Shown: in pieces, positions 14,075 to 21,259 of the stretch | How positions within the stretch are numbered: the first letter of the stretch is position 1 | Layout of the letters: every line of letters begins with the position of its first letter | NCBI GenBank assembly: GCA_965201115.1 | Contig: OZ241745.1 | Coordinates: forward strand, 2,170,001 to 2,234,000 | DNA from: JANQOH01 sp965201115 | GTDB lineage: Bacteria; Pseudomonadota; Alphaproteobacteria; UBA7887 | Reading direction: 5' to 3' | DNA length: 64,000 nt | Made by a program: the position numbers and the translations under genes | Notes under the pieces: model-generated | Told to the model about the DNA's origin: nothing | Databases searched by the model: none | Seen by the model: the letters and a program-made list of their open reading frames with translations, nothing else

Positions 14075-15243
14075 CCGACTCGCGCATGGCGGCCAACGTC
14101 ATGCATTTCTGCCGCGCGCTGCGCGCCGCCGGCCTGCCTGTCGGCGCGGGGCGCACGATCGACGCCGCCCGCGCCGTCGCCCGCGCGGGCCTGCGCCGCC
14201 GCGACGATTTCTATTGGACCCTGCACGCGAGCCTCGTCGATCGGCGCGACCGCAAGCCCGTGTTCGACCGCGTTTTCCAGGCCTTTTGGGGGATGCCCGC
14301 GCTCATGGAGGCGCTCGCCGGCGGCGCGCCGGCGCAGGGCGCGGCGGCGCGCGCGCCCGAACCCGGCGCGCGGCGCGCAAGCGACGCCCTGCGCGCCGCC
14401 GCCGGAAACGGCGCCGAGGCGCCGAGCCCGCGTATCGTCTTCGACGCGGCGATGACCGCCTCGGCGCGCGAGGTCTTGCAAAAGCAGGATTTCGAGCGGA
14501 TGAGCGCCGAGGAGTTCGCCCAGGCGCGCCGCGCCGCGCGCGAAATCGCGCTGCGCATCGCGCCGGCGCCGACGCGGCGCTTCCGCGCCGACGACCGCGG
14601 GCCGCGAATCGACGCCCGCCGCACCTTGCGCGCGGCCGCGCGGCGCGGCGGCGAAATCGCCCTGCTTGCGCGCCGCCGCCGCGCGCTTGCGCCGCCGCCG
14701 CTGGTCGCGCTGTGCGACATTTCCGGATCGATGGGCCGCTATTCGCGCCTGTTGCTGCATTTCGTCCACGCGCTGGCGAACGATCGCGCGCGCGTCCGCG
14801 CGTTCGTGTTCGGCACGCGGCTTACGAACATTTCGCGCCATCTGCGCCGTCGCGACCCCGACGCCGCGCTCGACGCCGTGGCCGGGGCGGTCGAAGACTG
14901 GTCGGGCGGCACGCGCATCGGCGCCGCGCTGGAGGCGTTCAACCGCGACTGGTCGCGCCGCGTTCTCGGCCGCGGCGCCATCGTCCTGCTCATCACCGAC
15001 GGCCTCGACCGCGATGCAGGCGCGGGGCTGGCCGCGGCCATGGACCGCCTGCGCCGGTCGTGCCGCCGCCTTGTCTGGCTCAACCCCCTGCTGCGCTACG
15101 AGGGTTTCGAGCCCAGGGCCTCGGGCGTCCGCGTCATGCTCCCGCGCGTCGATTCGCACCGCCCCGTCCACAATCTCGACAGCCTCGAGGCCCTCGCCGC
15201 CGCCCTCGCCGGCGGCGTCTCCCGATCCCCCGGGAGCGCCTGA
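14071..15243 (+). CDS. VWA-domain protein, CoxE-like
   Basis: A 390-residue protein of the CoxE/VWA family. The C-terminal half contains a von Willebrand A domain with an intact metal site: DISGSM (MIDAS), GGTRIG and LLITDGLDRDAG. Proteins of this family work with MoxR-type ATPases to insert cofactors or activate metalloenzymes such as CO dehydrogenase. No MoxR gene is present in this window. The GTG at 14071 overlaps the preceding stop; an ATG at 14086 is an alternative. A cluster of redox genes (Rieske, PQQ dehydrogenase) lies downstream but is not contiguous. Confidence 0.82.
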   Translation: MTDSRMAANVMHFCRALRAAGLPVGAGRTIDAARAVARAGLRRRDDFYWTLHASLVDRRDRKPVFDRVFQAFWGMPALMEALAGGAPAQGAAARAPEPGARRASDALRAAAGNGAEAPSPRIVFDAAMTASAREVLQKQDFERMSAEEFAQARRAAREIALRIAPAPTRRFRADDRGPRIDARRTLRAAARRGGEIALLARRRRALAPPPLVALCDISGSMGRYSRLLLHFVHALANDRARVRAFVFGTRLTNISRHLRRRDPDAALDAVAGAVEDWSGGTRIGAALEAFNRDWSRRVLGRGAIVLLITDGLDRDAGAGLAAAMDRLRRSCRRLVWLNPLLRYEGFEPRASGVRVMLPRVDSHRPVHNLDSLEALAAALAGGVSRSPGSA

Positions 15244-15248
15244 GCGCC

Positions 15249-15311
15249 TGTACCGAAATGCTTGCCCCGCCGAAGGCGGGGCCCGGGACCGCGGGCATCC
15301 TGCCCGCACGT
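15249..15311 (+). repeat. Dispersed palindromic repeat with TGTACCGAAATG leader, copy 1
   Basis: TGTACCGAAATGC, then the CCCCGCCGAAGGCGGGG hairpin, then GGGACCGCGGGCATCCTGCC and CGCACGT. A second copy in the same orientation starts 117 bases later, and the same leader appears again at 48.4 kb. Confidence 0.85.
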
Positions 15312-15365
15312 TTCCGCAAGGCGCAATGTCGGCGGGGAAGCGCATGGCGGCGCGCCCTCGGTGTC

Positions 15366-15428
15366 TGTACCGAAATGCCTACCCCACCGAAGGCGGGGCC
15401 CGGGACCGCGGGCATCCTGCCCGCACGT
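15366..15428 (+). repeat. Dispersed palindromic repeat with TGTACCGAAATG leader, copy 2
   Basis: Same structure as 15249-15311, with a few substitutions. It overlaps nothing coding and ends just before the 3' end of the minus-strand exported protein gene. Confidence 0.85.
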
Positions 15429-15441
15429 TCCCGCGCGGCGC

Positions 15442-15804
15442 TCAGAAATTCTCGAACGCGGGATCGACCCGGCCCGGCGCCGGGGGCGGAGGCGGCGCGG
15501 CGCCGGGAGGGGCGTCGCGAAGGATGCGGTCCAGCGTCGCCGGGCGCGGCGGCGCGGCGGGGAGGGGGGAGGCGGCGCCCGGCGCCGCGCCGACGGGCAG
15601 GCGGCGGCACGCGCTCGGCGTGCAGAACATCGTCTCGCCCGTGGCGCCGTCGGTAACGAACGCGCCGCCCCCCGCGCCGGGCAGAACGGCAACGACCCAG
15701 CGCGCGTCTGTCGAATCGGCGCGCGGGGCGGCGGAAAACGCGGCGGCGGCGACCCCCGCCGCGGCAAGCGCGGCGGCGGCGAAGACAACTTGCGGTCCGG
15801 TCAT
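15442..15804 (-). CDS. Exported Pro-rich hypothetical protein
   Basis: A 120-residue protein with an N-terminal hydrophobic segment (VVFAAAALAAAGVAAAAF) that is either a signal peptide or anchor, two Cys within CTPSACRRL, and a Pro/Ala-rich C-terminal half ending AFENF. No family was recognised. It is transcribed divergently from the GST gene and convergently with the VWA gene. Its composition (no stop for 390 codons in this frame) leaves some doubt about its exact start; the ATG at 15804 gives a sensible signal sequence and has GGAGCA upstream. Confidence 0.55.
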   Translation of the reverse strand: MTGPQVVFAAAALAAAGVAAAAFSAAPRADSTDARWVVAVLPGAGGGAFVTDGATGETMFCTPSACRRLPVGAAPGAASPLPAAPPRPATLDRILRDAPPGAAPPPPPAPGRVDPAFENF

Positions 15805-15933
15805 GGCGGCTGCTCCTTCTTTCCTTCCCGGCCCCGGGGCCGGGGTTTGCCGGTTGCGCGCGCCGCGATGCGGCGGCGCGCGAAACGTGTTACGGTGGCG
15901 GCGCACCGGACGCCGCCGGGGAGGGCGAACGCC

Positions 15934-16569
15934 ATGAAGCTCTACGATTTCGGACCCGCCGCCAACGCCAAGCGGGTGCGCATGTTTCTCGTCGAAAAAG
16001 GCATGGAGGTTCCGATAGTCGAGCTCGACGTGCGGAACGGCGCGCAGTTCCGCGAGCCCTATACGTCGATGAACCCGTTCCACTGCGTGCCGTTTCTCGA
16101 ACTCGACGACGGGACGGTCATCGCCGAATCGATTTCGATCTGCCGCTATCTCGAGGAGGAGCTCCGGCCCGAGCCGTCGCTGTTCGGGCGCACGCCGGCG
16201 GAGCGCGGGCGCATCGACATGTGGAATCGCCGGGTCGAGCTCGACGGGTTCATCCCGATTCTGCACGCCACGCGCAACGACGTTCCGATGTTCGCCGGGC
16301 GCGTCGTGCCGGGGACGCGCACCGACCTTCCGCAGCTGCCCGCAATGGCGCGGCGCGGGCAGGAAATGCTGCATATCTTCCTCGAGCGCCTGGAGCCGCA
16401 GCTCGCGGCCAACGGGTTCGTCGCCGGCGCCGAGGTCAGCATCGCCGACATCACCTGTTTCTTCGTCGTCAACATGGCCAACCGCTTCGGGATGGGCGTC
16501 GCCGAACGCTACCCCGCCGTCCACCGCTGGCATGAGGCGTTTTCGGCCCGTCCGTCGGCGGCGGCGTGA
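15934..16569 (+). CDS. Glutathione S-transferase family protein
   Basis: A 211-residue cytoplasmic protein with the two-domain GST layout. The thioredoxin-like N-domain shows KLYDFGPAANAKRVRMFL, the cis-Pro segment HCVPFLELDDGT and glutathione-contact ESISICRYLEE. The helical C-domain ends with a conserved EVSIADITCFFVV N-cap motif. The likely role is detoxification or a glutathione-dependent catabolic step; the substrate cannot be told. Confidence 0.9.
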   Translation: MKLYDFGPAANAKRVRMFLVEKGMEVPIVELDVRNGAQFREPYTSMNPFHCVPFLELDDGTVIAESISICRYLEEELRPEPSLFGRTPAERGRIDMWNRRVELDGFIPILHATRNDVPMFAGRVVPGTRTDLPQLPAMARRGQEMLHIFLERLEPQLAANGFVAGAEVSIADITCFFVVNMANRFGMGVAERYPAVHRWHEAFSARPSAAA

Positions 16570-16646
16570 ATGCGGGCGCGTTACCGCGTGGCCATGCGCG
16601 CGAAACGGCGCCATAATGGCGGGCGGGGCGTTCGGGAGGTCCGGAC

Positions 16647-17255
16647 ATGACGCATTGCGAGGGATGCGCCGCGCGCGGGCGCCGCTGGGGCCGGCGCGGG
16701 GTTCTCGGCGGCATTCTCGGCCTGGCGGCCGCGGCGGGCCTGGCGCCGCGGCGCCGGGCGCGGGCGCAGGAGACCGACCCGGCGCGGATGCGCCCCCGAC
16801 CGGGCGACCGCATCGCTTTCGCGCGCGGCGACCGCAAGGGAACGCTCATCGCGCCGGCGGATATCGCGCCGGGCGCGAAACCCACCTTTGCGTATCCGTG
16901 GGACCCGGCGCGCGGCGCCATGCGCAACGGCACGCGGCTTAACCAGCTGCTTGTGCTGCGCCTCGACGACGCGGCCTACGCGGCGGAGACGCGGGCGCGC
17001 GCCGCCGACGGCGTCGTCGCCTATTCCGCCGTATGCACGCACCAGAAATGCACGGTGATGGGCTGGCATCCGGATACGCATTTGTTCATCTGCCCTTGTC
17101 ATGAAACGAATTTCGACCCGGCGGACGGCGCCCGGGTCTTGTCGGGGCCGGCGCGCAGGTCGTTGCCGGCCCTGCCGTTGAAGGTCGCCGACGGCGTTCT
17201 GACCGTCGCCGGCGCGTTTACGGGGCGCGTGGGCGGCCCGCCGCAACAGCGCTGA
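16647..17255 (+). CDS. Rieske [2Fe-2S] protein with Tat-like leader
   Basis: A 202-residue protein. RRWGRRGVLGGILGLAAAAG near the N-terminus resembles a Tat signal, followed by ARAQ cleavage. The Rieske cluster ligands are in CTHQKC and CPCHETNF, about 18 residues apart, with a Cys pair for the disulfide. The rest is a compact Rieske fold with a GxxPR-like region changed to GPARRSLP. It lies 55 bases upstream of a PQQ dehydrogenase gene in the same direction, so it may be that enzyme's periplasmic electron acceptor, in place of a cytochrome c. That pairing is inference from position. Confidence 0.85.
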   Translation: MTHCEGCAARGRRWGRRGVLGGILGLAAAAGLAPRRRARAQETDPARMRPRPGDRIAFARGDRKGTLIAPADIAPGAKPTFAYPWDPARGAMRNGTRLNQLLVLRLDDAAYAAETRARAADGVVAYSAVCTHQKCTVMGWHPDTHLFICPCHETNFDPADGARVLSGPARRSLPALPLKVADGVLTVAGAFTGRVGGPPQQR

Positions 17256-17310
17256 GCCGCGCCGCCGCGCCCGCGCCGTCGCCAACGCAAATCAGGGAGG
17301 AACGCGCGAG

Positions 17311-19056
17311 ATGACTCGAAAGACGCTTGCCGCGGCGCTGCTGGCGCCGGCGGTTCTTCTGCCGGGGCTCGCTTTCGCCATGAGCCACGGCGGCTATTCG
17401 ACCGTGACCGACGAACGGCTGCGCAACCCCGAGCCGCACAACTGGCTCATGTACCGCGGCAACTACGAGGGCTGGGGCTACAGCCCGCTCGAACAGATCG
17501 ACACCGGCAATGTCGCGAACCTGCGGCCGGCGTGGACCTTTTCCACGAGCGTCGGCGAGGGGCACCAGTCGCCGGCCATCGTCAACGACGGCATGATGTA
17601 CATCACCACGCCGCAGAACCAGGTGGTGGCGCTGAACGCCGCCACCGGCGATGAGATCTGGCGCTTCAAGCACGAGATCCCCGAGGAACTGTGGCAGGTC
17701 CATCCGACCAACCGGGGCGTCGCGCTCTACGGCGACAACGTCTATGTGACGACCACCGACTGCCACGTCGTCGCGCTGAACGCCGCGACCGGCGAGGAAG
17801 TCTGGCGCACGGCGACCGACAGCTGGGAGAACGGCTACTACATGACCATGGCGCCGCTGATCGCCGAAGGCATGCTCATGGTCGGAACGTCGGGCGGCGA
17901 ATACGGCATTCGCGGCCATATCACCGCGCTGGATACCGAGACCGGCGAGGTGAAATGGGTGCGCCACAGCATCCCCGGGCCGGGCGAGTTCGGCCACGAT
18001 ACGTGGGAAGGCGACGACTGGGTAACCGGCGGCGCCTCGATCTGGTTGACCGGGCACTACGACTCCGAGACCGGCGTCTCGTACTGGGGCACCGGCAACG
18101 CGGCGCCGTGGACCGGCGACATGCACCCCGGCGACAATCTCTACACCACTTCGGCCATCGCCGTTCGCGTGTCCGACGGCGAGCTCGTCGGCTATCACCA
18201 GTATCACTGGAACGATTCGTGGGACTGGGACGAGGTCTCGACCCCCATTCTCGTGCCGCTGGAGCGCGACGGGCAGATGCTCAACGGCCTCGCCCATGCC
18301 GGCCGCAACGGCTATCTGTGGGTGCTCGACCGCGGGATGGGGTCGGATATCGGCTTCGTGGACGCCTACAAGTATGTGCGGCAGGACGTCTTCACGAGCA
18401 TCGACCCGGAAACGGGGCGGCCGTCCTACGACGACGCGAAGAAGCCGCGGGTCGGACGCTTCACGAAATTCTGCCCCTCGCTGTGGGGCGGCAAGGACTG
18501 GCCGCCGGAGGCCTATAACCCGAAGACCGGCCTGTTCTACATTCCGGTGAACGAGAACCTCTGCGGCTCGCTGGTCGGCGAGGTGCAGGAATACGTGCCG
18601 GGCGAGCTGTGGCTCGGCGTGCCGATCCCCGACATCAAGATGTACCTGCACGAAGGCGCCGACCATATCGGCGAGGTGCAGGCGTGGAACCTGAACACCG
18701 GCGAGGAAGTCTGGACGCAGAACTTCAAGTCGTTCAACTGGGGGCCGCTGCTCACCACCGGCGGCGGGCTGGTGTTCGGCGGCGGCACGTGGGACCGCTA
18801 CTTCCGCGCCTTCGACGCAGAGACGGGCGAGGTCCTGTGGCAGTTCCGCACCAACTCCGGCATCACCGCCGTGCCGTCGTCCTACGCCATCGACGGCAAG
18901 CAGTACGTCGCCGTCCAGGCGGGCTGGGGCGTCGACGCGGTGCGCATGGAGGACTCGCTCAACGCCGCGGTCGAGGAAACGCCGCACCCGCTGATCGACA
19001 AGAAGATCTACACGCCCACCGGCGGCGTGCTCTGGGTCTTCGCGCTCGACGAATAG
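17311..19056 (+). CDS. PQQ-dependent alcohol dehydrogenase (methanol/ethanol family)
   Basis: A 581-residue periplasmic quinoprotein with signal peptide (ending GLAFA, residue 23) and an eight-bladed propeller; tryptophan-docking repeats such as ALNAATGDEIWRF, ALNAATGEEVWRT and ALDTETGEVKWVR are visible. SWDWDEV carries the catalytic Asp305 and a second Asp307; this W-D-x-D pattern is known from lanthanide-dependent members, whereas calcium enzymes have Ala at the second place. The vicinal Cys-Cys of classic methanol dehydrogenases is replaced by WQVHPTNRG. There is no C-terminal haem domain. GGGAGGAA precedes the ATG. The substrate is probably an alcohol or aldehyde, not further defined. Confidence 0.9.
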   Translation: MTRKTLAAALLAPAVLLPGLAFAMSHGGYSTVTDERLRNPEPHNWLMYRGNYEGWGYSPLEQIDTGNVANLRPAWTFSTSVGEGHQSPAIVNDGMMYITTPQNQVVALNAATGDEIWRFKHEIPEELWQVHPTNRGVALYGDNVYVTTTDCHVVALNAATGEEVWRTATDSWENGYYMTMAPLIAEGMLMVGTSGGEYGIRGHITALDTETGEVKWVRHSIPGPGEFGHDTWEGDDWVTGGASIWLTGHYDSETGVSYWGTGNAAPWTGDMHPGDNLYTTSAIAVRVSDGELVGYHQYHWNDSWDWDEVSTPILVPLERDGQMLNGLAHAGRNGYLWVLDRGMGSDIGFVDAYKYVRQDVFTSIDPETGRPSYDDAKKPRVGRFTKFCPSLWGGKDWPPEAYNPKTGLFYIPVNENLCGSLVGEVQEYVPGELWLGVPIPDIKMYLHEGADHIGEVQAWNLNTGEEVWTQNFKSFNWGPLLTTGGGLVFGGGTWDRYFRAFDAETGEVLWQFRTNSGITAVPSSYAIDGKQYVAVQAGWGVDAVRMEDSLNAAVEETPHPLIDKKIYTPTGGVLWVFALDE

Positions 19057-19096
19057 CGGCGGGGCCGGGCGTTTCGCAACGCCCGCAACGCGCTCC

Positions 19097-19126
19097 GGGG
19101 GCCGGCCGCCACGGCGGCCGGCCCCC
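19097..19126. other. Long GC hairpin after the dehydrogenase gene
   Basis: GGGGGCCGGCCGCC pairs with GGCGGCCGGCCCCC across a very short loop. It may help protect the mRNA 3' end before the terminator that follows. Confidence 0.5.
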
Positions 19127-19143
19127 GCAAGCGCCTGATGCGC

Positions 19144-19178
19144 AAAGGCCCCGATGGACGCATCGGGGCCTTTGTTTT
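19144..19178 (+). terminator. Rho-independent terminator of the Rieske/PQQ operon
   Basis: A perfect 13-bp stem (19144-19156 with 19161-19173, AAAGGCCCCGATG) with a 4-base loop, then TTTGTTTT. It lies 88 bases after the dehydrogenase stop. Confidence 0.92.
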
Positions 19179-19192
19179 CGCCGCGGACGTCT

Positions 19193-19318
19193 CGGGTGCG
19201 CGGGCGTCTCCACCGCGCCGAAGGCCGCCATACGGAGCGCGCCGCTCGCGCTTCCCCGCCAACGCCGCGCCGCGCGCAAACGTGCGGGCGGGGACGCCCG
19301 CGCACCCGGGAAGTCCGG
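19193..19318. repeat. Dispersed palindromic repeat, two inverted arms
   Basis: The left arm GGGTGCGCGGGCGTCTCC and the inverted right arm ACGTGCGGGCGGGGACGCCC plus GCGCACCC enclose about 75 bases. It is a degenerate version of the perfect element at 27.6 kb. Confidence 0.7.
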
Positions 19319-19321
19319 CGG

Positions 19322-19558
19322 CTACGGTGCGCCGAACAGCTTGAACAGGGCGACGGTCAAGGCGGCGTTCGCGACAACGATGCCGACGGCGACCTTGAGC
19401 ATGTCGGCCTTGAGTTCCGCGATGTCGGCCTTGGTCGCCACGCCTTCGGATATCGCGCCGCGCACGGTGTCCGTCACGGCCCGAGCCTGTTTCTCGTCGA
19501 AACCCGCGGCGACAAGCGCGCCGATAGCTCTGTGCGCGTCGAAAACAGCGACTGCCAT
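19322..19558 (-). CDS. DUF1640-like coiled-coil membrane protein, outside the array
   Basis: A 78-residue relative of the 1.5-6 kb family: AVFDAHRAIGALVAAGFDEK for the head, the shared hinge SEGVATKADIAELK, a short rod and a C-terminal membrane helix (VANAALTVALFKLFGAP). It is more divergent from the array than the array units are from each other, so it is an older paralogue. The ATG at 19558 is only 6 bases from the -10 box, implying a leaderless message. Confidence 0.78.
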   Translation of the reverse strand: MAVAVFDAHRAIGALVAAGFDEKQARAVTDTVRGAISEGVATKADIAELKADMLKVAVGIVVANAALTVALFKLFGAP

Positions 19559-19564
19559 GCTTCC

Positions 19565-19593
19565 ATCGTACCCCGCCGCCGCGCGGGACGCAA
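19565..19593 (-). promoter_or_regulatory. Promoter of the lone DUF1640-like gene, -35 from a repeat
   Basis: On the minus strand TTGCGT (19588-19593), 17-base spacer, TACGAT (19565-19570). The -35 is the edge of the adjoining dispersed repeat (GGCGGGGTTGCG). Confidence 0.6.
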
Positions 19594-19650
19594 CCCCGCC
19601 GAAGGCGGGGCTTGGGTGCGCGGGCGTCCCCGCCCGTACGTTTCCGCGGG
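19588..19650. repeat. Dispersed palindromic repeat, single arm
   Basis: Contains CAACCCCGCCGAAGGCGGGG then GGGTGCGCGGGCGTCCCCGC and CCGTACGT. It separates the DUF1640-like gene from the second coiled-coil family. Confidence 0.75.
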
Positions 19651-19728
19651 GCGGGGCACGATGTCAACGGGACGGGCGCGCCTGCGGCGCGCTGTTCGTC
19701 CGCCGGCGTTGCGGCAGCGCGTTTCCCG

Positions 19729-20124
19729 CTATTCGGCGGGGGCTTCGCCGCTTTCCCGCCGCTCGTCGAGCAGCCCTTCGATCAGGCCGTTCAAAAGACC
19801 CTGCCCTTCGGTCAGCCGGATAATCTGCTTCTGGAATTCCGTCATCTGCCTCTGGAAAGCCTCCGTCTGCCTCTGGAACGCTTCCATCTGTCTCTGGAAC
19901 GCTTCCCTATCGGCCCGTGCTTCCGCGCGTATGGCCTCGCGGTCCGCACGCGCCTCCGCGCGTATGGCTTCGCGATCGGCCTTCGCCTCGACGCGCACGG
20001 CCTCGACCTCGGTCCGAACCGCGCGAATTTCGTTGCGAATATCCGCCGCCACGGAAAGCCCGAGCACCGCCAGCGCGACGCCGACGCCGACAATGGCTAC
20101 GGTTTCCTGCCTGAGTTGCGCCAT
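19729..20124 (-). CDS. Coiled-coil membrane protein family B, copy 1
   Basis: A 131-residue protein: MAQLRQETVAIVGVGVALAV forms an N-terminal membrane anchor, followed by a long highly charged coiled coil and a conserved end (GLLNGLIEGLLDERRESG). The rod contains two perfect ADREAIRAEAR blocks (11 residues each) and successive FQRQMEA/FQRQTEA heptads. It is 25 residues longer than copy 2, which equals one 11-residue block plus two heptads. Topology is the reverse of the DUF1640 array (anchor first). No function is known. Confidence 0.78.
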   Translation of the reverse strand: MAQLRQETVAIVGVGVALAVLGLSVAADIRNEIRAVRTEVEAVRVEAKADREAIRAEARADREAIRAEARADREAFQRQMEAFQRQTEAFQRQMTEFQKQIIRLTEGQGLLNGLIEGLLDERRESGEAPAE

Positions 20125-20159
20125 CGGGGGCCACTCCCTTCCGGTTGCCGAAGGGCGGC

Positions 20160-20188
20160 AGTATGGCTTGCGGCCGGCGCGGGCGCAA
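20160..20188 (-). promoter_or_regulatory. Promoter of family B copy 1
   Basis: Minus strand TTGCGC (20183-20188), 17-base spacer, CATACT (20160-20165); the ATG lies 35 bases downstream, the same spacing as in the DUF1640 array. Confidence 0.65.
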
Positions 20189-20261
20189 GACCCGGCGCAG
20201 GGCCATTCGATGAAACGAACCGATGCGCCGGCGCACGGCCCGGGATCGCGGGCGTTTCCCG

Positions 20262-20582
20262 CTATTCGGCGGGGGCTTCGCCGCTTTCCCGCCGCTCGTC
20301 GAGCAGCCCTTCGATCAAGCCGTTCAAAAGACCCTGCCCTTCGGTCAGCCGGATAATCTGCCTCTGGAATTCCGCCATCTGTCTCTGGAACGCTTCCCTG
20401 TCGGCCCGTGCTTCCGCGCGTATGGCTTCGCGGTCGGCCTTCGCCTCGACGCGCACGGCCTCGACCTCGGTCCGAACCGCGCGGATTTCGTTGCGAAGAT
20501 CCGCCGCCACGGAAAGCCCGAGCACCGCCAGCGCGACGCCGACGCCGACAATGGCTACGGTTTCCTGCCTGAGTTGCGCCAT
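20262..20582 (-). CDS. Coiled-coil membrane protein family B, copy 2
   Basis: A 106-residue shortest copy. Anchor and C-terminus are almost identical to copy 1, but the rod has a single ADREAIRAEAR block and fewer FQRQM heptads. Upstream DNA through the promoter is also nearly identical, so the duplicated unit is gene plus promoter. Confidence 0.78.
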   Translation of the reverse strand: MAQLRQETVAIVGVGVALAVLGLSVAADLRNEIRAVRTEVEAVRVEAKADREAIRAEARADREAFQRQMAEFQRQIIRLTEGQGLLNGLIEGLLDERRESGEAPAE

Positions 20583-20615
20583 CGGGGGCCCCTCCCTTCC
20601 GGTTGCCGAGGGGGC

Positions 20616-20644
20616 AGTATGGCCCGCGGCCGGCGCGGGCGCAA
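20616..20644 (-). promoter_or_regulatory. Promoter of family B copy 2
   Basis: Minus strand TTGCGC (20639-20644), 17-base spacer, CATACT (20616-20621). Confidence 0.65.
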
Positions 20645-20717
20645 GACCCGGCGCAGGGCCATTCGATGAAGCGCACCGACGCGCCGGCGCACGGCCCGGG
20701 ATCGCGGGCGTCTCCCG

Positions 20718-21059
20718 CTATTCGGCGGGGGCTTCGCCGCTTTCCCGCCGCTCGTCGAGCAGCCCTTCGATCAGGCCGTTCAAAAGACCCTGCCCTTCGG
20801 TCAGCCGGATAATCTGCTTCTGGAATTCCGTCATCTGCCGCTGGAACGCTTCCATCTGTCTCTGGAACGCTTCCCTGTCGGCCCGCGCTTCCGCGCGTAT
20901 GGCTTCGCGGTCGGCCTTCGCCTCGACGCGCACCGCCTCGACCTCGGTCCGGACGGCGCGGATTTCGTTGCGAATATCCGCCGCCACGGAAAGCCCGAGC
21001 ACCGCCAGCGCGACGCCGACGCCGACAATGGCTATGGTTTCCTGCCTGAGTTGCGCCAT
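20718..21059 (-). CDS. Coiled-coil membrane protein family B, copy 3
   Basis: A 113-residue copy, exactly seven residues (one FQRQMEA heptad) longer than copy 2. It has the same anchor (MAQLRQETIAIVGVGV) and C-terminal end. It is the first in the direction of transcription and lies back to back with the first giant autotransporter gene, from which it is separated by a 200-base region with divergent promoters. Confidence 0.78.
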   Translation of the reverse strand: MAQLRQETIAIVGVGVALAVLGLSVAADIRNEIRAVRTEVEAVRVEAKADREAIRAEARADREAFQRQMEAFQRQMTEFQKQIIRLTEGQGLLNGLIEGLLDERRESGEAPAE

Positions 21060-21092
21060 CGAGGCCCCTCCCTTCCTGTCGCCGAGGGGGGC

Positions 21093-21121
21093 AGTATGGC
21101 CCGCGGCCGGCGCGGGCGCAA
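21093..21121 (-). promoter_or_regulatory. Promoter of family B copy 3
   Basis: Minus strand TTGCGC (21116-21121), 17-base spacer, CATACT (21093-21098). Confidence 0.65.
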
Positions 21122-21197
21122 GCCTCGGCGCGGGGGCGCGGGCTGGATTCGCGCGCCGCGCGGTCTGTCATGTACCCAATGTCGGCGCCGGAGGCGC

Positions 21198-21225
21198 TTG
21201 ACTTTACTCCGCCGCAAGCGATACG
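21198..21225 (+). promoter_or_regulatory. Promoter of autotransporter 1
   Basis: TTGACT (21198-21203), 16-base spacer, GATACG (21220-21225). The ATG at 21260 follows after 34 bases with AGGAGC in between. Confidence 0.55.
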
Positions 21226-21259
21226 AGTGCCGCCCGTTTCCGCGCAGGAGCGTCCCGTC

